Source: Lysobacter sp. MMG2 (GTDB taxonomy: Bacteria; Pseudomonadota; Gammaproteobacteria; Xanthomonadales; Xanthomonadaceae). From it: a stretch of DNA of 64,000 nucleotides. The position numbers and the translations under genes were made by a program. The stretch covers positions 186,001-250,000 of the forward strand of contig NZ_JAERQY020000004.1 in the NCBI RefSeq assembly GCF_016735495.2. The letters are read 5' to 3'. How positions within the stretch are numbered: position 1 is the stretch's first letter; the number at the start of each line of letters is the position of its first letter. Shown here one piece after another: positions 1 to 9,829 of the stretch. The notes under the pieces are model-generated. The model made no database searches, had not been told where the DNA came from, and saw only the letters and a list, made by a program, of their open reading frames with translations.

Positions 1-114
1 GTCGCGCTGCCCGCGGCCTGGGTGATCCTGCCCGGCGTGCGCACGCTGCTGGCGCGCTTCACCCGCGCCTGCACCGAAGCCGCACCGAAACAACGCCTGG
101 GACGGATGGGATGA
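1..114 (+). CDS. C-terminal end of an unidentified protein (partial)
   Basis: An open frame enters the window at base 1 and ends at TGA 112-114, giving 37 residues. The first 20 residues are hydrophobic ([13 protein letters not shown]...), followed by a basic tail, as at the C-terminus of a membrane protein. The stop lies 65 bases before the start of the ABC ATPase gene, so the two may be co-transcribed. Too little is present to name the family. The frame is supported only by being open and by high-GC codon use. Confidence 0.4.
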   Translation, partial: VALPAAWVILPGVRTLLARFTRACTEAAPKQRLGRMG

Positions 115-179
115 GCGGCGTGCAGGGCGTGCCGCTCCGGTACGATGCCGCCGATACATCGCAGGAAAAGGAACGCGGC

Positions 180-1141
<962 letters not shown>

Positions 1142-1145
<4 letters not shown>

Positions 1146-1903
1146 ACCTGCACGCGATCCGCGCCATCTATCGCTTCGAGATGGCCCGCACCTTCCGCAC
1201 GCTGATGGAGAGCATCGTCTCGCCGGTGCTGTCCACCTCGCTGTACTTCATCGTCTTCGGCGCGGCCATCGGCGGGCGCATGGGCGAGGTCGACGGCGTC
1301 AGCTACGGCGCCTTCATCATCCCGGGCCTGATCATGCTGTCGCTGCTGAGCGAGAGCATCTCCAACGCGTCCTTCGGCATCTACATGCCCAAGTGGGCCG
1401 GCACGATCTACGAACTGCTGTCGGCGCCGGTGTCGGCGATGGAGATCGTCATCGGCTACGTCGGCGCGGCGGCCACCAAGTCGCTGATGCTGGGCACGCT
1501 GATCCTGCTCACCGCGCGCTTCTTCGTGCCGTACGAGATCCAGCATCCGTTCTGGATGCTGTGCTTCCTCGTACTGACCGCGCTGACCTTCAGCCTGTTC
1601 GGCTTCATCATCGGCCTGTGGGCCGACAGCTTCCAGCGCCTGCAGTTGGTGCCGCTGATGATCATCACGCCGCTGACCTTCCTGGGCGGCGCGTTCTATT
1701 CGATCAGCATGCTGCCGCCGCTGTGGCAGAAGATCGCGCTGTTCAATCCGGTCGTGTATCTGATCAGCGGCTTCCGCTGGAGTTTCTTCGGCATCGCCGA
1801 CGTCAACGTTGCCGTCAGTGCGACGGCGATCGTCGGCTTCCTGCTGCTGTGCTTGGGCGTGGTGTGGTGGATCTTCCGCACCGGCTGGAAGCTCAAGCAG
1901 TAA
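1142..1903 (+). CDS. ABC-2 type transporter, permease subunit
   Basis: A 253-residue inner-membrane protein with about six hydrophobic segments and the ABC-2 permease arrangement. It has a cytoplasmic N-terminal helix (residues 1-20), a first membrane segment starting near residue 30, and a late motif resembling [17 protein letters not shown], typical of the conserved loop before the last helices. The ATG overlaps the ATPase stop by four bases, so the two subunits form one exporter. The export substrate is unknown; such pairs are used for drugs, lipids or glycans. The family call is firm. Confidence 0.93.
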
Positions 1904-1906
1904 CGC

Positions 1907-2467
1907 TCACGCGTCGGGCTTCGTCGCCGTGAGTTCGCGGCTGATCCAGCGGTCGATCAGCCGTTTCTCGAAGCGCAGCGGATCGCTGTTGAGCGAGGAG
2001 GAATCGCTCACCAGGAATCCCGAGTCGCTGAGCCGGCGCTCGCCCTGCGCGATCACGTTGCCGTCGGCATCGGTGAGGCGCACGTTGAGCGTCATGCGCG
2101 GCGGATAGATGTCGCGGATGATGCGCGTGTATTGCAGGTCCGGGCCGTGCCAGGGTTCGAAGGAGCCGGCGCGGCGGATGTCGAGGATGTCCACGTCCAG
2201 CCGCTGACCCGGCGGCAGTTGCCGCTGCGCGCGATCGCGCATGTATTCGGCCAGTTCCTGCACCCAGTTGCCGCGGGACGCTTCCCATCGGTTGGAGGTG
2301 TAGCGCAGCTCGGTGAACTTCGAGGGGTCTTCCCAGCGCACGTTGACCGGGCCGGCTTCGGGCAGGGCGCGGGGCGCGTTGGGGTCGGTGACGTTGCGCA
2401 CGGCGGCGGTGGCGCTCGAGGCGGCCAGTGCGAGCGCGAGGGCGAGAACGACGAGGCGCGGGTTCAT
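1907..2467 (-). CDS. DUF3016 domain protein, secreted
   Basis: A 186-residue protein with a clear N-terminal signal peptide (MNPRLVVLALALALAASSATA). The mature part contains the pattern of DUF3016 proteins: VNVRWEDPSKFTEL near the N-terminus, then WVQELAEYMRDRAQRQLPPGQ, LDVDILDIRRAG and a C-terminal FEKRLIDRWISRELT. The family is periplasmic and of unknown function. The start at 2467 fits the signal peptide; longer reading to 2620 adds low-complexity residues without homologous character. It is convergent with the ABC permease, with only 3 bases between the two stops. Confidence 0.85.
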   Translation of the reverse strand: MNPRLVVLALALALAASSATAAVRNVTDPNAPRALPEAGPVNVRWEDPSKFTELRYTSNRWEASRGNWVQELAEYMRDRAQRQLPPGQRLDVDILDIRRAGSFEPWHGPDLQYTRIIRDIYPPRMTLNVRLTDADGNVIAQGERRLSDSGFLVSDSSSLNSDPLRFEKRLIDRWISRELTATKPDA

Positions 2468-2799
2468 GGCGGCCTCCAGAGGGTGGGTGCCCCTGGATTC
2501 TCCCACCGCGACCCCGCCATGAGCGCTGCGCAACCGGGTGGCATACAGCCGCCGTTTGTCTGTTTTTGGCGAACCGGGGCTGAACCGCGCCCCGCCCTTC
2601 ACTGCGCCTGAACTGGGCACACAGCGGCTCTGCGACTTTTTCGGACTGTTCCCATATCGACGCTCCGGCCGCTCCGGAGAATCCGCCCCGCACCCCCCAG
2701 GTGCACCCCGCCGGCCTGCAGCATCGCGCCGGCATTCGCCCAGGAGTCCACCCTCGCGTCCCCCGCTGAAGGACGCACAGCCCCTAACGGAGCCGCCGC
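2468..2799. other. Intergenic region between divergent DUF3016 and M23 genes
   Basis: These 332 bases separate two divergently transcribed genes and should carry both promoters. No open frame here has credible protein character, and no terminator, repeat or RNA fold stands out. Confidence 0.4.
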
Positions 2800-3519
2800 A
2801 TGTCCCCCGTCGTTCGCAAGTCCAATGCCCCTTCCCGTCGGTGCGCCTGGCGCTCCAGCCTGCAGATCGTCTGCGTGGCCGTCCTCGTGGCCTCGACGGT
2901 GAGTGTCGGCTCCGCCTGGGCCCGCTCGCATGCCGAGATCGCCGGGCTGTTCGCGACGCAGGGGTTGGGCCAGGGCGGGCCTTACATCCCCGCCGACGCG
3001 CCGAAGGCCCCTTTCGAGGTAACGGCAGGCCTGTCGTCGATGGACGCGCTTCGTCCCGATCCGACCGACGCCCTGGACCTCTCGGCCGCGCTGTGGACCT
3101 CCCCCAAGGTCGCGCACGACGACACGCTGCCGCAGCTCCTGCCCGTGACGCCGCTGCGCATCACCTCGGGATTCGGCCGCCGCCATGACCCGCTCGGGCG
3201 CGGCGACGCCTTCCACAGCGGCATCGACTTTGCCGGTCGCGTGGGCACGCCCGTGCACGCCTCCGGCGATGGCGTGGTCGTGCAGGCGCGCTACAGCAAG
3301 GACTACGGCAACGTGGTGATGATCGACCACGGCCATGGCGTGGTGACGTTGTACGCGCACAACAGCAAGCTCGAAGTGCGCACCGGCGATGTGGTGCTGG
3401 CGGGGGAGGAGATCGCCAAGATGGGCTCGACCGGTCGTTCGACCGGCCCGCACCTGCATTTCGAAGTGCGCCAGTACGGCCAGCGCGTCGACCCGGGCCG
3501 TTATCTGGCCGGGCTTTAA
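2800..3519 (+). CDS. M23 family metallopeptidase (LytM-type), exported
   Basis: A 239-residue peptidoglycan peptidase-type protein. A hydrophobic segment at about residues 22-44 (LQIVCVAVLVASTVSVGSAWA) acts as signal peptide or anchor. The C-terminal half is the LytM domain: ITSGFGRRHDPLGRG, HSGIDFAG (first zinc ligands His and Asp), the core strand HGVVTLYAHNSK, and HLHFEVR with the remaining ligand and catalytic histidines. All family zinc ligands are visible, so it is predicted to be an active endopeptidase rather than a degenerate EnvC/NlpD-type activator. Substrate specificity cannot be told from sequence. Confidence 0.93.
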   Translation: MSPVVRKSNAPSRRCAWRSSLQIVCVAVLVASTVSVGSAWARSHAEIAGLFATQGLGQGGPYIPADAPKAPFEVTAGLSSMDALRPDPTDALDLSAALWTSPKVAHDDTLPQLLPVTPLRITSGFGRRHDPLGRGDAFHSGIDFAGRVGTPVHASGDGVVVQARYSKDYGNVVMIDHGHGVVTLYAHNSKLEVRTGDVVLAGEEIAKMGSTGRSTGPHLHFEVRQYGQRVDPGRYLAGL

Positions 3520-3550
3520 AGGAAGGGCCGCGGCGGCGCGGCCCGCGCCG

Positions 3551-3802
3551 TCACTCGGCGGCCGGCTCGTCGCGGTACCAGGCCTCGACCTTGCCCTTGG
3601 CCTTCATCGTCATCGGATTGCCACGGCGGTCCAGCGACTTGCCCACCGGCAGCCGGACCCAGCCCTCACTGATGCAGTACTCCTCGACGTTGGAACGCTC
3701 CACGCCGTTGAAGCGGATGCCGATGCCGCGCTCCAGCACCGTCTCGTCGTAGAACGGGCTGCGCGGGTCGTTGGAGAGGCGGTCGGGGGGCGTATCGGTC
3801 AT
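3551..3802 (-). CDS. DUF3297 family protein
   Basis: An 83-residue protein matching the DUF3297 pattern from end to end: MTDTPPDRLSNDPRSPFYDE at the N-terminus, then GIGIRFNGVERSNVEEYC and a GNPMTMKAKGKVEAWYRD end. The family is small, widespread in proteobacteria and uncharacterised; the protein is predicted cytosolic with no signal or membrane segment. It lies in the same direction as the DUF4031 gene, about 95 bases downstream, and could share its transcript. Confidence 0.88.
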   Translation of the reverse strand: MTDTPPDRLSNDPRSPFYDETVLERGIGIRFNGVERSNVEEYCISEGWVRLPVGKSLDRRGNPMTMKAKGKVEAWYRDEPAAE

Positions 3803-3898
3803 GGCGTGCGTCCTGGAGCGGGTCTCGCGTGGCGGTCGGTCCGACGGCAGGCGCCGGCGGGCCGCACAGGATACGTGCGCGGGCCCGGTCCCGCAGCC

Positions 3899-4183
3899 TC
3901 AGGGCGCCTCGCCGCGCCCCTGGGCCTTGGCCACCCGGATCACCGCCCGCACCTGTTCCCGGTCCCGATGCCGCGAAATGGCGACCGCTCCGAGCTCGAT
4001 TGCCCGCTCGCGCAGTTCCGAGGGGACGTCGTAATGGGCCCCGGAGGTCTTGTTCTGGAAGGCGCGACGGGGGATGTCCAGGCGCTCGGCCATGGCATGC
4101 AGCTCCGTCAGGGTGTCCGCCATCAGGTGGGCCCAGCGGCGGCCGCGCCAGAGGTGGACTGCGTCGTCTACATAGACCGTCAT
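3899..4183 (-). CDS. DUF4031 domain protein
   Basis: A 94-residue protein with the DUF4031 signature: MTVYVDDAVHLWRGRRWAHL at the N-terminus, MADTLTELHAMAERLDI, and AIELGAVAISRHRDREQVR near the C-terminus. Family members are small cytosolic proteins of unknown function. The start at 4183 is chosen because family members begin with MTVYVDD; the open frame extends 25 codons further upstream with proline- and valine-rich sequence unlike the family. Confidence 0.88.
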   Translation of the reverse strand: MTVYVDDAVHLWRGRRWAHLMADTLTELHAMAERLDIPRRAFQNKTSGAHYDVPSELRERAIELGAVAISRHRDREQVRAVIRVAKAQGRGEAP

Positions 4184-4302
4184 GACTGGCGCCAGGGGCG
4201 GGTGGGGAACCTGAACGGGGACTCTAACTGAATGCCCCGGGACGACCGGCATTTGCATTGCGGCTCAAACACGTCCAACATTCGCCGCGCTGCGTTAGTC
4301 AA

Positions 4303-4323
4303 GGGTCACCGTGACTGTGACCC
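4303..4323. promoter_or_regulatory. Inverted repeat upstream of cspA
   Basis: A 7-base inverted repeat (GGGTCAC and GTGACCC) with a 7-base spacer lies about 95 bases before the cspA start. It also contains the shorter palindrome GTCACCGTGAC. It could be an operator or part of the long 5' leader that cold-shock mRNAs often have. No regulator can be assigned. Confidence 0.35.
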
Positions 4324-4418
4324 GATGTTGATTCTGTTCGCATCGTTGCACCGTTTCTCCTTGCAACCAGCTCCATACCGCGAAAGCGGTCCATTACATC
4401 CGTTCAAGGAGAAAAAAC

Positions 4419-4628
4419 ATGTCGAACCGTGAATTCGGTACGGTCAAGTGGTTCAACGATGCCAAGGGCTTCGGCTTCATCAGCCGCGAGAACGGTGAGG
4501 ACGTGTTCGTCCACTTCCGTTCGATCCAGGGCACGGGCTTCAAGAGCCTGCAGGAAGGTCAGAAGGTGTCCTTCACCGTCGTCCAGGGCCAGAAGGGCCT
4601 GCAGGCCGACGCGGTGCAGGCAGCCTAA
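4419..4628 (+). CDS. cspA: Cold-shock protein, CspA family
   Basis: A 69-residue single cold-shock domain protein. RNP1 (KGFGFI) and RNP2 (VFVHF) are intact, with the usual opening [15 protein letters not shown]. Such proteins bind single-stranded RNA and DNA and melt RNA secondary structure. A good ribosome binding site (aaggagaaaaaa) precedes the ATG, and a strong intrinsic terminator follows 22 bases after the stop, so the gene is monocistronic. Several paralogues are usual per genome, so the symbol denotes family; cold induction is not established from sequence. Confidence 0.95.
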   Translation: MSNREFGTVKWFNDAKGFGFISRENGEDVFVHFRSIQGTGFKSLQEGQKVSFTVVQGQKGLQADAVQAA

Positions 4629-4649
4629 GGCTTCCGCTCCAGTCGTTGT

Positions 4650-4682
4650 GAAAAAGCCCGGCTTCGGCCGGGCTTTTTCTTT
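4650..4682 (+). terminator. Rho-independent terminator after cspA
   Basis: The hairpin arms AAAAAGCCCGGC and GCCGGGCTTTTT enclose a TTCG tetraloop, with a T-run at the 3' side. It ends cspA, and the A-run on the other strand means it may also work for the minus-strand direction. Confidence 0.92.
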
Positions 4683-4733
4683 TTGGCAGGCCCCATGGCC
4701 TGTCCATGGAGCCTTGGTGGAAGTTGCCGCGGA

Positions 4734-6402
4734 TCAACGCGTGCGGAACGCCACGAGCTTGCCGTCGCTCAGGGTGGTTCCGGTGGTGACGAAGAGCATG
4801 CGCTGACCGGAAATCGCCACCATGCCTGGGGTCGCGCTTTGCCAGACAGGTCTGTGCGTGGCCAGGTCGATCGCGTAAAGCGCACGGTCGGTACTGACAA
4901 ACAGCAGATTGTTGGTGACTACGATGTTGCGGTGAAATTTGGTGTCGGACGTTCCGGGCACCCACGACCACAGCACAACACCGGTTGCCTCGTCGATCGC
5001 GTCCAGCGACTTTGGATTGTCCGAAGCCGCGTACACCACGCCCTTGGCGATGGCCGGCTGGGTCTTGTACGACTTTATCGAGCTCCAGCGGGTCGTCTTC
5101 TGGCTAATCCCGTAGTCGACGAGCTGCCGGTTCGCGGAGGGTTCGGCGCTGGATGCCGCTCGACCGCTGAATGCCCCGCCCTTCCAAGCGATGACGCTGT
5201 CGGCCGACGCGATCATCGGCGCACCGTGGTAGTCGTACAAGCTGCTGCCGGTAGAAGCAAAGCCGATCCTCGCCACCGACTCGCCGCTCCCCGTGTCCAG
5301 CACAGCCAAGGCGTCGCCGTCGTGGATGTAGAGATATCTGTCGTCCACGGCAGGCGTGTTCATCCCGTAGGTGCCGCCGACTCCCTCCCACTGCTTGGTT
5401 CCGGAGGTGGCATCGAAGGCATACATGACTCCGCCGTAGGAGCCGGCGTTCACGTAGACACGCCCGTTCTTCACGGTGGGGGCAAGCAGGTTGGCCCACT
5501 GGGTGGAGAAGCTGCTCTGCGCGAGCGGTGTGCCGTCCTTCGCCTTGAAAGACCAGAGGAAGGTGCCGCCATGCCCGGTGGTCGTCACATAGACGTTGCC
5601 ATTGGACGTCGCCGGCGGGTTCAGCGCGGGTGACCAGTTGTTGGTGAACTGCTGCTTCCAGCGGATTTCCCCCGTCGCCGTGTCCAGTGCATACAGCGAT
5701 GGGCTGCCCGCGTACTCGTCCTCGGAAACGAAGACCAGCCCCTCCGAAGTGGCGACGGAGTTGATCCCGCCAATCACGCCGGGCGTGGGTCGCGTCCACT
5801 GCCATGCCTTCACGAACTTGCTCGGGTCCAGGGTGATCGGGACATAGCCGTCGTGCGCTGCATTGCCCTGCAGCGTTTCCCATTCCGGCGTCGGAATGAC
5901 GGTGATCGAATACTCCACCGACTTCGATGCGTTGGTATAAGGCGTCAAGCACTGTGCGTCAGCGCATGCGCGAACCGTCAGGATGCCGGTATGCGTACCG
6001 ACCGAGCGGCGGCCCGCGGCGGACTTGAGCGCAAAACTGTACGCGCCACCGGCTGGGGCCGGCTGCACGGCGGGCATGGCAAACATGCCGTGGTCGTCGG
6101 AGACCTGGAGGGTAAACCAGCCCGCTTCCGAGGTTGGTCGCCGACCATTGACCATCGAGAACAGCGTCCACATCGTCGCCAGACACCGCTTTCAGGCGGA
6201 TGGCAGGGGTCGTGAGAGTGAGTTGGACTTCCGCTGCGGGCGCTGGCTGAGGCGGCGTGGAGGGAGGTGTGGCTGGAGGCGTGGCTGGAGGTGTGGAGGG
6301 AGAAGTGGGTGAAGGCTGTGCCGCGCCTTTCTTTCCGCCGCCGCCGCAGGCAGTGACAGCCAGCGACACCAGGATCACTCCACAAAGTTGGGTCAAACGC
6401 AT
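4734..6402 (-). pseudogene. PQQ-like beta-propeller lipoprotein, frameshifted
   Basis: The N-terminus is a lipoprotein signal starting at 6402 (MRLTQLCGVILVSLAVTACG, lipobox Cys), followed by a Pro/Thr-rich linker and the start of a beta-sandwich domain. That frame runs to about 6110, where it changes to nonsense after ATNLGSGLVY. The remaining 460 residues continue in another frame from LQVSDDHG through PQQ-type repeats (GEIRWKQQ, GTKQWEGV, GVVLWSWV) to the stop. Removing one base from the GGG run near 6110-6112 (plus strand) joins them exactly. The intact product would be about 555 residues, anchored in the periplasm. This is either a recent pseudogene or a sequencing error; codon use downstream remains normal, so any decay is recent. 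Confidence 0.85.
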
Positions 6403-6539
6403 GATGGCTTCCTTGTTCTGATGGCCGATCCGTGAGCGCATGGGGCTGCGTCGGCGCTGTGCCGAACAAGGATCGTGGGGTACCCCGGCGTGCAAGGTAC
6501 TGGCGGGCAGGGAAGCTCTGCGCCGCGACAATTTCGCTA

Positions 6540-6950
6540 TCAGGCGCGCCGAACGCGCACCATCCGCTCCATCAGATGTTCCAGTGACACCCCCGGTTGC
6601 ATGCAACGTCCCAGGTGCACCGGCGAGGTCTGGATGATCGAGCTGCGCTTGGCCGTGAGCCAGTGGAAGCGCGCGCGCTGCGGGAGCAGGCCGATGGGGC
6701 CGCCGTCGGGGCCGCCGCGGCAGATCGCTTCCATCGCCGCGAGATGGCGGCGCACCGTGTCCAGGTCGATGTCGGGGTCGAGCGCGCGCAGTCGCGCTTC
6801 GTCGATCTCGATGCGCGCCTCCAGGAACTTCGTCGCCGGGCACGACAGCAGGATGCCGACGTTGACGAACTCCTCGCGCTCCACGCGCGGTACGACGCGG
6901 ATCACGGCGTAGTCGTAGGTGTCGCGGCGCGGCGACTCAGGCGCGTGCAT
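6540..6950 (-). CDS. DUF3037 domain protein, partner of HipA-like kinase
   Basis: A 136-residue protein with the DUF3037 opening DTYDYAVIRVVPRVEREEFVNVG (seen as YDYAVIRVVPRVEREEFVNV), then ILLSCP, RLRALDPDIDLDTVRRHL and a C-terminal SVSLEHLMERMV-like helix (GVSLEHLMERMVRVRR). It is cytosolic, with no membrane segment. The start at 6950 overlaps the end of the HipA-like kinase gene by 14 bases, implying translational coupling. DUF3037 genes are recurrently found beside such kinases (recalled, not searched). Molecular function is unknown; an adaptor or substrate of the kinase is an inference. Confidence 0.85.
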   Translation of the reverse strand: MHAPESPRRDTYDYAVIRVVPRVEREEFVNVGILLSCPATKFLEARIEIDEARLRALDPDIDLDTVRRHLAAMEAICRGGPDGGPIGLLPQRARFHWLTAKRSSIIQTSPVHLGRCMQPGVSLEHLMERMVRVRRA

Positions 6951-7710
6951 GGATCGCCTCCTCGACGAAGCGCGCGCGTTGCGCGAGCCGCTGCATGAAA
7001 TGTTCGACGTACGCAGCGCGGTGTTCGGCAGGATCCTGCGGCGTGTCGGTTCCGCTGAGCCACGCCTCGGGCACGAGGGCGAGGATGGCTTCGAAGTCTT
7101 GGCGCGCGAGCTTGCCCGCCAGTCGCGCGTCGGCACCGGCGATGTCGTCGGCCTGCGCCAGCAGCACGTGCTCGCGGATCATCGGAAACGCGCTGCCCGC
7201 ATGCGCCGGCGTGCCGTCCCAGCCGTGGTGGAAATACAGCGCGGCGCCGTGATCGATCAGCCACGGATTGCGGTGCCAGACCAGCAGGTTCGGATTGCGG
7301 AAGCTGCGGTCGACGTTGCTGACGAAGGCGTCGAACCAGACGATCTCCGAGGCGAGTGCGCCGGGTACGCGCTCGGCGACGGGATCGAAGTTGATCGCGC
7401 CGGGGAGGTAATCCAGTGCGAGGTTTAGGCCGTCGCTGGCGCGGATCAGCTCCTGGATCTCCGGATCGGGTTCGGTGCGCGCGAGTTCGGCGTCGAGCTC
7501 GACGAAGACCAGCTCCGGCATCGGCAGGCCGAGCGCGCGTGCGATCTCGCCCGCGACCAGCTCGGCGACCAGCGCCTTCGCGCCCTGGCCCGCGCCGCGG
7601 AACTTCAGGACATACAGGCCGTCGTCATCGCCCTCGATGACGGCGGGCAACGAGCCGCCTTCGCGCAGCGGCGTGACATAGCGGGCAGCGGTGATGGTGC
7701 GCAGGGGCAT
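6937..7710 (-). CDS. HipA-like kinase family protein
   Basis: A 257-residue protein with a HipA/PI3K-type kinase fold pattern. An N-terminal nucleotide-binding part contains LYVLKFRGAGQGAKALVAEL, where the Lys would contact ATP. A catalytic-loop-like segment FVSNVDRSFRNPNLL corresponds to the NxDxxxxN region, and the metal-binding segment LIDHGAALYF takes the DFG-like place. It lacks the N-terminal domain of classical HipA toxins, and no HipB-like antitoxin is adjacent; instead DUF3037 overlaps its 3' end. The start at 7710 (MPLRTI) is preferred over one four codons earlier. Whether it phosphorylates a protein is not known. Confidence 0.82.
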   Translation of the reverse strand: MPLRTITAARYVTPLREGGSLPAVIEGDDDGLYVLKFRGAGQGAKALVAELVAGEIARALGLPMPELVFVELDAELARTEPDPEIQELIRASDGLNLALDYLPGAINFDPVAERVPGALASEIVWFDAFVSNVDRSFRNPNLLVWHRNPWLIDHGAALYFHHGWDGTPAHAGSAFPMIREHVLLAQADDIAGADARLAGKLARQDFEAILALVPEAWLSGTDTPQDPAEHRAAYVEHFMQRLAQRARFVEEAIHARA

Positions 7711-7786
7711 GGATCGGGGCACGGGGAAAACCGCGACAGGTTAACCGCACGGGCCGTCCTGCGGCCGTTGCGTCGAAAAACGCCGC

Positions 7787-9061
7787 TTACCACGTGTCCT
7801 CGAGCATGCGCGGCTTGCTCGCCAGCCAGCCGCCGTAGAGCAGCGCCAGCAAGCACAGCGCCAGGAACGCGAACGGCCCGGCCCAGCCCCGCGTGCTTGC
7901 ATGCAGCCAGCCGAACAGCAGCGGACCCAGGCAGCTCAGGCTGTAGCCCACGCCCTGCACGAAGCCCGACAGCCGCGAGGAGCCGCCCGGCGTGCGCGTG
8001 CGCAGGTTGATCAGCGTGAGCGAGAGCGGGAAGGTGCTCGGCCCCAGGCCGAGCAGCGCCACCCATAGCAGCGGCGCCGCCATCGGCGCGAGCAGCAGGC
8101 CGGCGAACGCGGCCAGATAGCTCACGCCGCACGCCACCACGATCGGGAACGGATTGGCGATGCGCACCGCCAACGCCGGCAGGACCAGGGCGCTGAGCAG
8201 GCCCATCGTGGAGAACAGCGCGACCATCGTGCCGCCCAGCGCGGGACTGCCGCCGGCTTCCACCAACAGGCGCGGCAACCAGGTGAACATCGAATACGTC
8301 GTCAGCGAGGTCATGCCGAACATCAGCGTCAGACCCCAGGCCACGGGCGAACGCCAGACGCGGCCGTCGACCTGCTTTGCGCCGTCCAGTTCCGGTGCTT
8401 CGTCGCCGGGCGCCACCGCGCGGTAATGCGCATTGGCCAATACTTGTGCCTGGCGCGAATGGCCGTAACGCTCCATCCACAACACGCCGATCCAGGGCAA
8501 CGCGGCCGCCGCGGCGATAAGCGACCACGCGCCCAGCGAAACGCGCCAGCCCGCCGCCTGCGCGAGCGGCACGGCCAGCAGCGCCGGCAGGATCGTGCCC
8601 AGCTGCAGGACCGTGATGTAGAGCGTGCTGACGGTGCCGACGCGATCGGCGAAGTAGCGCTTCACCAACGGCGGCAGCACCACGTTGCCCATGCCCATGC
8701 CCGACAGTGCGAGCGCCGAGGTGACCAGCAGCATCGCGGTGTCGCCGACGAATGCACGCACGAACAGGCCGAGCGCCGCCAGCACCATCGACAGCAGCGC
8801 GGTGCGCTCCAGGCCGAGGCGGTGCGCGATCGCCGGCGTCACCACGCCGAACAGCGCGAACGCTGCGGTCGGCACCATGCCGAGTACGCCGGTCATCGTC
8901 GAACCGAAGCCGAAGTTCTCGCCCAACCGGTCGAGCAACGGCGTGAGCGAGGTCACCGCCGTGCGCAGGTTGAACGCCGACATCGCGATACCCGCCAGTA
9001 CCAGCGCACGGTCGCGCCACAGCGGGCGGGCGAGCGGGGCGGCGAGGGAGTCGGCATTCAT
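7787..9061 (-). CDS. CynX/NimT-family MFS transporter
   Basis: A 424-residue inner-membrane protein with about twelve hydrophobic segments. The segment FNLRTAVTSLTPLLDRLGE after helix 1 is the CynX/NimT hallmark, and GPSTFPLSLTLINLRTRTPG lies in the second half. Relatives export or take up small organic ions such as cyanate or 2-nitroimidazole; the substrate here cannot be inferred. The start at 9061 is chosen because the protein then opens with a short cytoplasmic tail. The gene appears monocistronic, divergent from the PepSY gene. Confidence 0.9.
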   Translation of the reverse strand: MNADSLAAPLARPLWRDRALVLAGIAMSAFNLRTAVTSLTPLLDRLGENFGFGSTMTGVLGMVPTAAFALFGVVTPAIAHRLGLERTALLSMVLAALGLFVRAFVGDTAMLLVTSALALSGMGMGNVVLPPLVKRYFADRVGTVSTLYITVLQLGTILPALLAVPLAQAAGWRVSLGAWSLIAAAAALPWIGVLWMERYGHSRQAQVLANAHYRAVAPGDEAPELDGAKQVDGRVWRSPVAWGLTLMFGMTSLTTYSMFTWLPRLLVEAGGSPALGGTMVALFSTMGLLSALVLPALAVRIANPFPIVVACGVSYLAAFAGLLLAPMAAPLLWVALLGLGPSTFPLSLTLINLRTRTPGGSSRLSGFVQGVGYSLSCLGPLLFGWLHASTRGWAGPFAFLALCLLALLYGGWLASKPRMLEDTW

Positions 9062-9371
9062 GCGGGAAATCCTGTGCGTCCCGCGGAAGCGGGGACGCGT
9101 TTGCGAGTGTGGCGCATCGCGCGCCGAAGGAGGCGAGGCTCGATTCGAGCGTCTTTGCATGCAGTTTGCGCGAGCAGGCGCGCGCGGGCCACCCGTCGCG
9201 GGGCAACACTGGGTTCCATCGCGTCGCACCTCGGCACGCCACGCCCCAGCGACGCACCTTCATCCCTTCGTCATTTTGCTGACGCCTGGCCCGCGCATGG
9301 CGCGCAGATTCACCAAAGGTTCGCGACGGCCGCACAAGACTCCATCCCCTGTCACGCAAGGAGGAAAACGG
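9062..9371. other. Intergenic region between divergent MFS and PepSY genes
   Basis: About 310 bases with no credible gene. It should hold promoters for both divergent genes. The last 15 bases contain a near-consensus ribosome binding site (aaggaggaaaa) for the PepSY gene. Confidence 0.4.
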
Positions 9372-9806
9372 ATGAAGAAGACCATCGTGCTGACCGCGCT
9401 GCTGTCGCTGGCCACGGGCGCGGCGTTCGCGCAGAGCGCCGCTCCGAAGGAACCGCTGACCGAACAGCAGGTGCGCGCACGCCTGACCGAGCAGGGCTAC
9501 ACGAAGATCAACGACGTGAAGTTCGAGGACGGCGTGTGGAAGGCCGACGCGCACAGCGCGCAAGGCGCAAGCGTGGATGTACGCCTGGATGCGAAGACCG
9601 GTCAGGTCTATCCGGACAAGCAGGTCGCCAATCTGAGCGAGGCCGATGTCCGCGCGCGTCTGTCGGCTGCCGGCTACACCAATGTGCACGACGTCGATTA
9701 CGACAACGGCATCTGGAACGCCGAAGCCGACGATCCCGCGGGCAAGGACGTCGAACTGAAGCTCGACCCGGCGACGGGCAAGGTCATCGGCAAGGAAAAG
9801 GACTGA
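9372..9806 (+). CDS. PepSY domain protein, periplasmic
   Basis: A 144-residue secreted protein with a clean signal peptide (MKKTIVLTALLSLATGAAFA). The mature part holds two PepSY-like repeats: LTEQQVRARLTEQGYTKIND...VWKADA and LSEADVRARLSAAGYTNVHD...IWNAEA, each followed by a DVxLDxxTGxV strand. The repeats are clearly duplicated from one ancestor. PepSY domains are small periplasmic modules of uncertain role, sometimes inhibitory to proteases; no partner is adjacent except an M28 peptidase 260 bases downstream, which may be coincidence. Confidence 0.9.
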   Translation: MKKTIVLTALLSLATGAAFAQSAAPKEPLTEQQVRARLTEQGYTKINDVKFEDGVWKADAHSAQGASVDVRLDAKTGQVYPDKQVANLSEADVRARLSAAGYTNVHDVDYDNGIWNAEADDPAGKDVELKLDPATGKVIGKEKD

Positions 9807-9829
9807 GGTTCGACTCCCGCTCGCAAGAG

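Noticed and set aside
7605-9689. 694-residue open frame on the minus strand overlapping the MFS gene and PepSY gene
   Set aside because: It is Arg/Ala/Gly-rich shadow sequence typical of high-GC coding DNA; the frame at 7787-9061 carries the MFS motifs instead.
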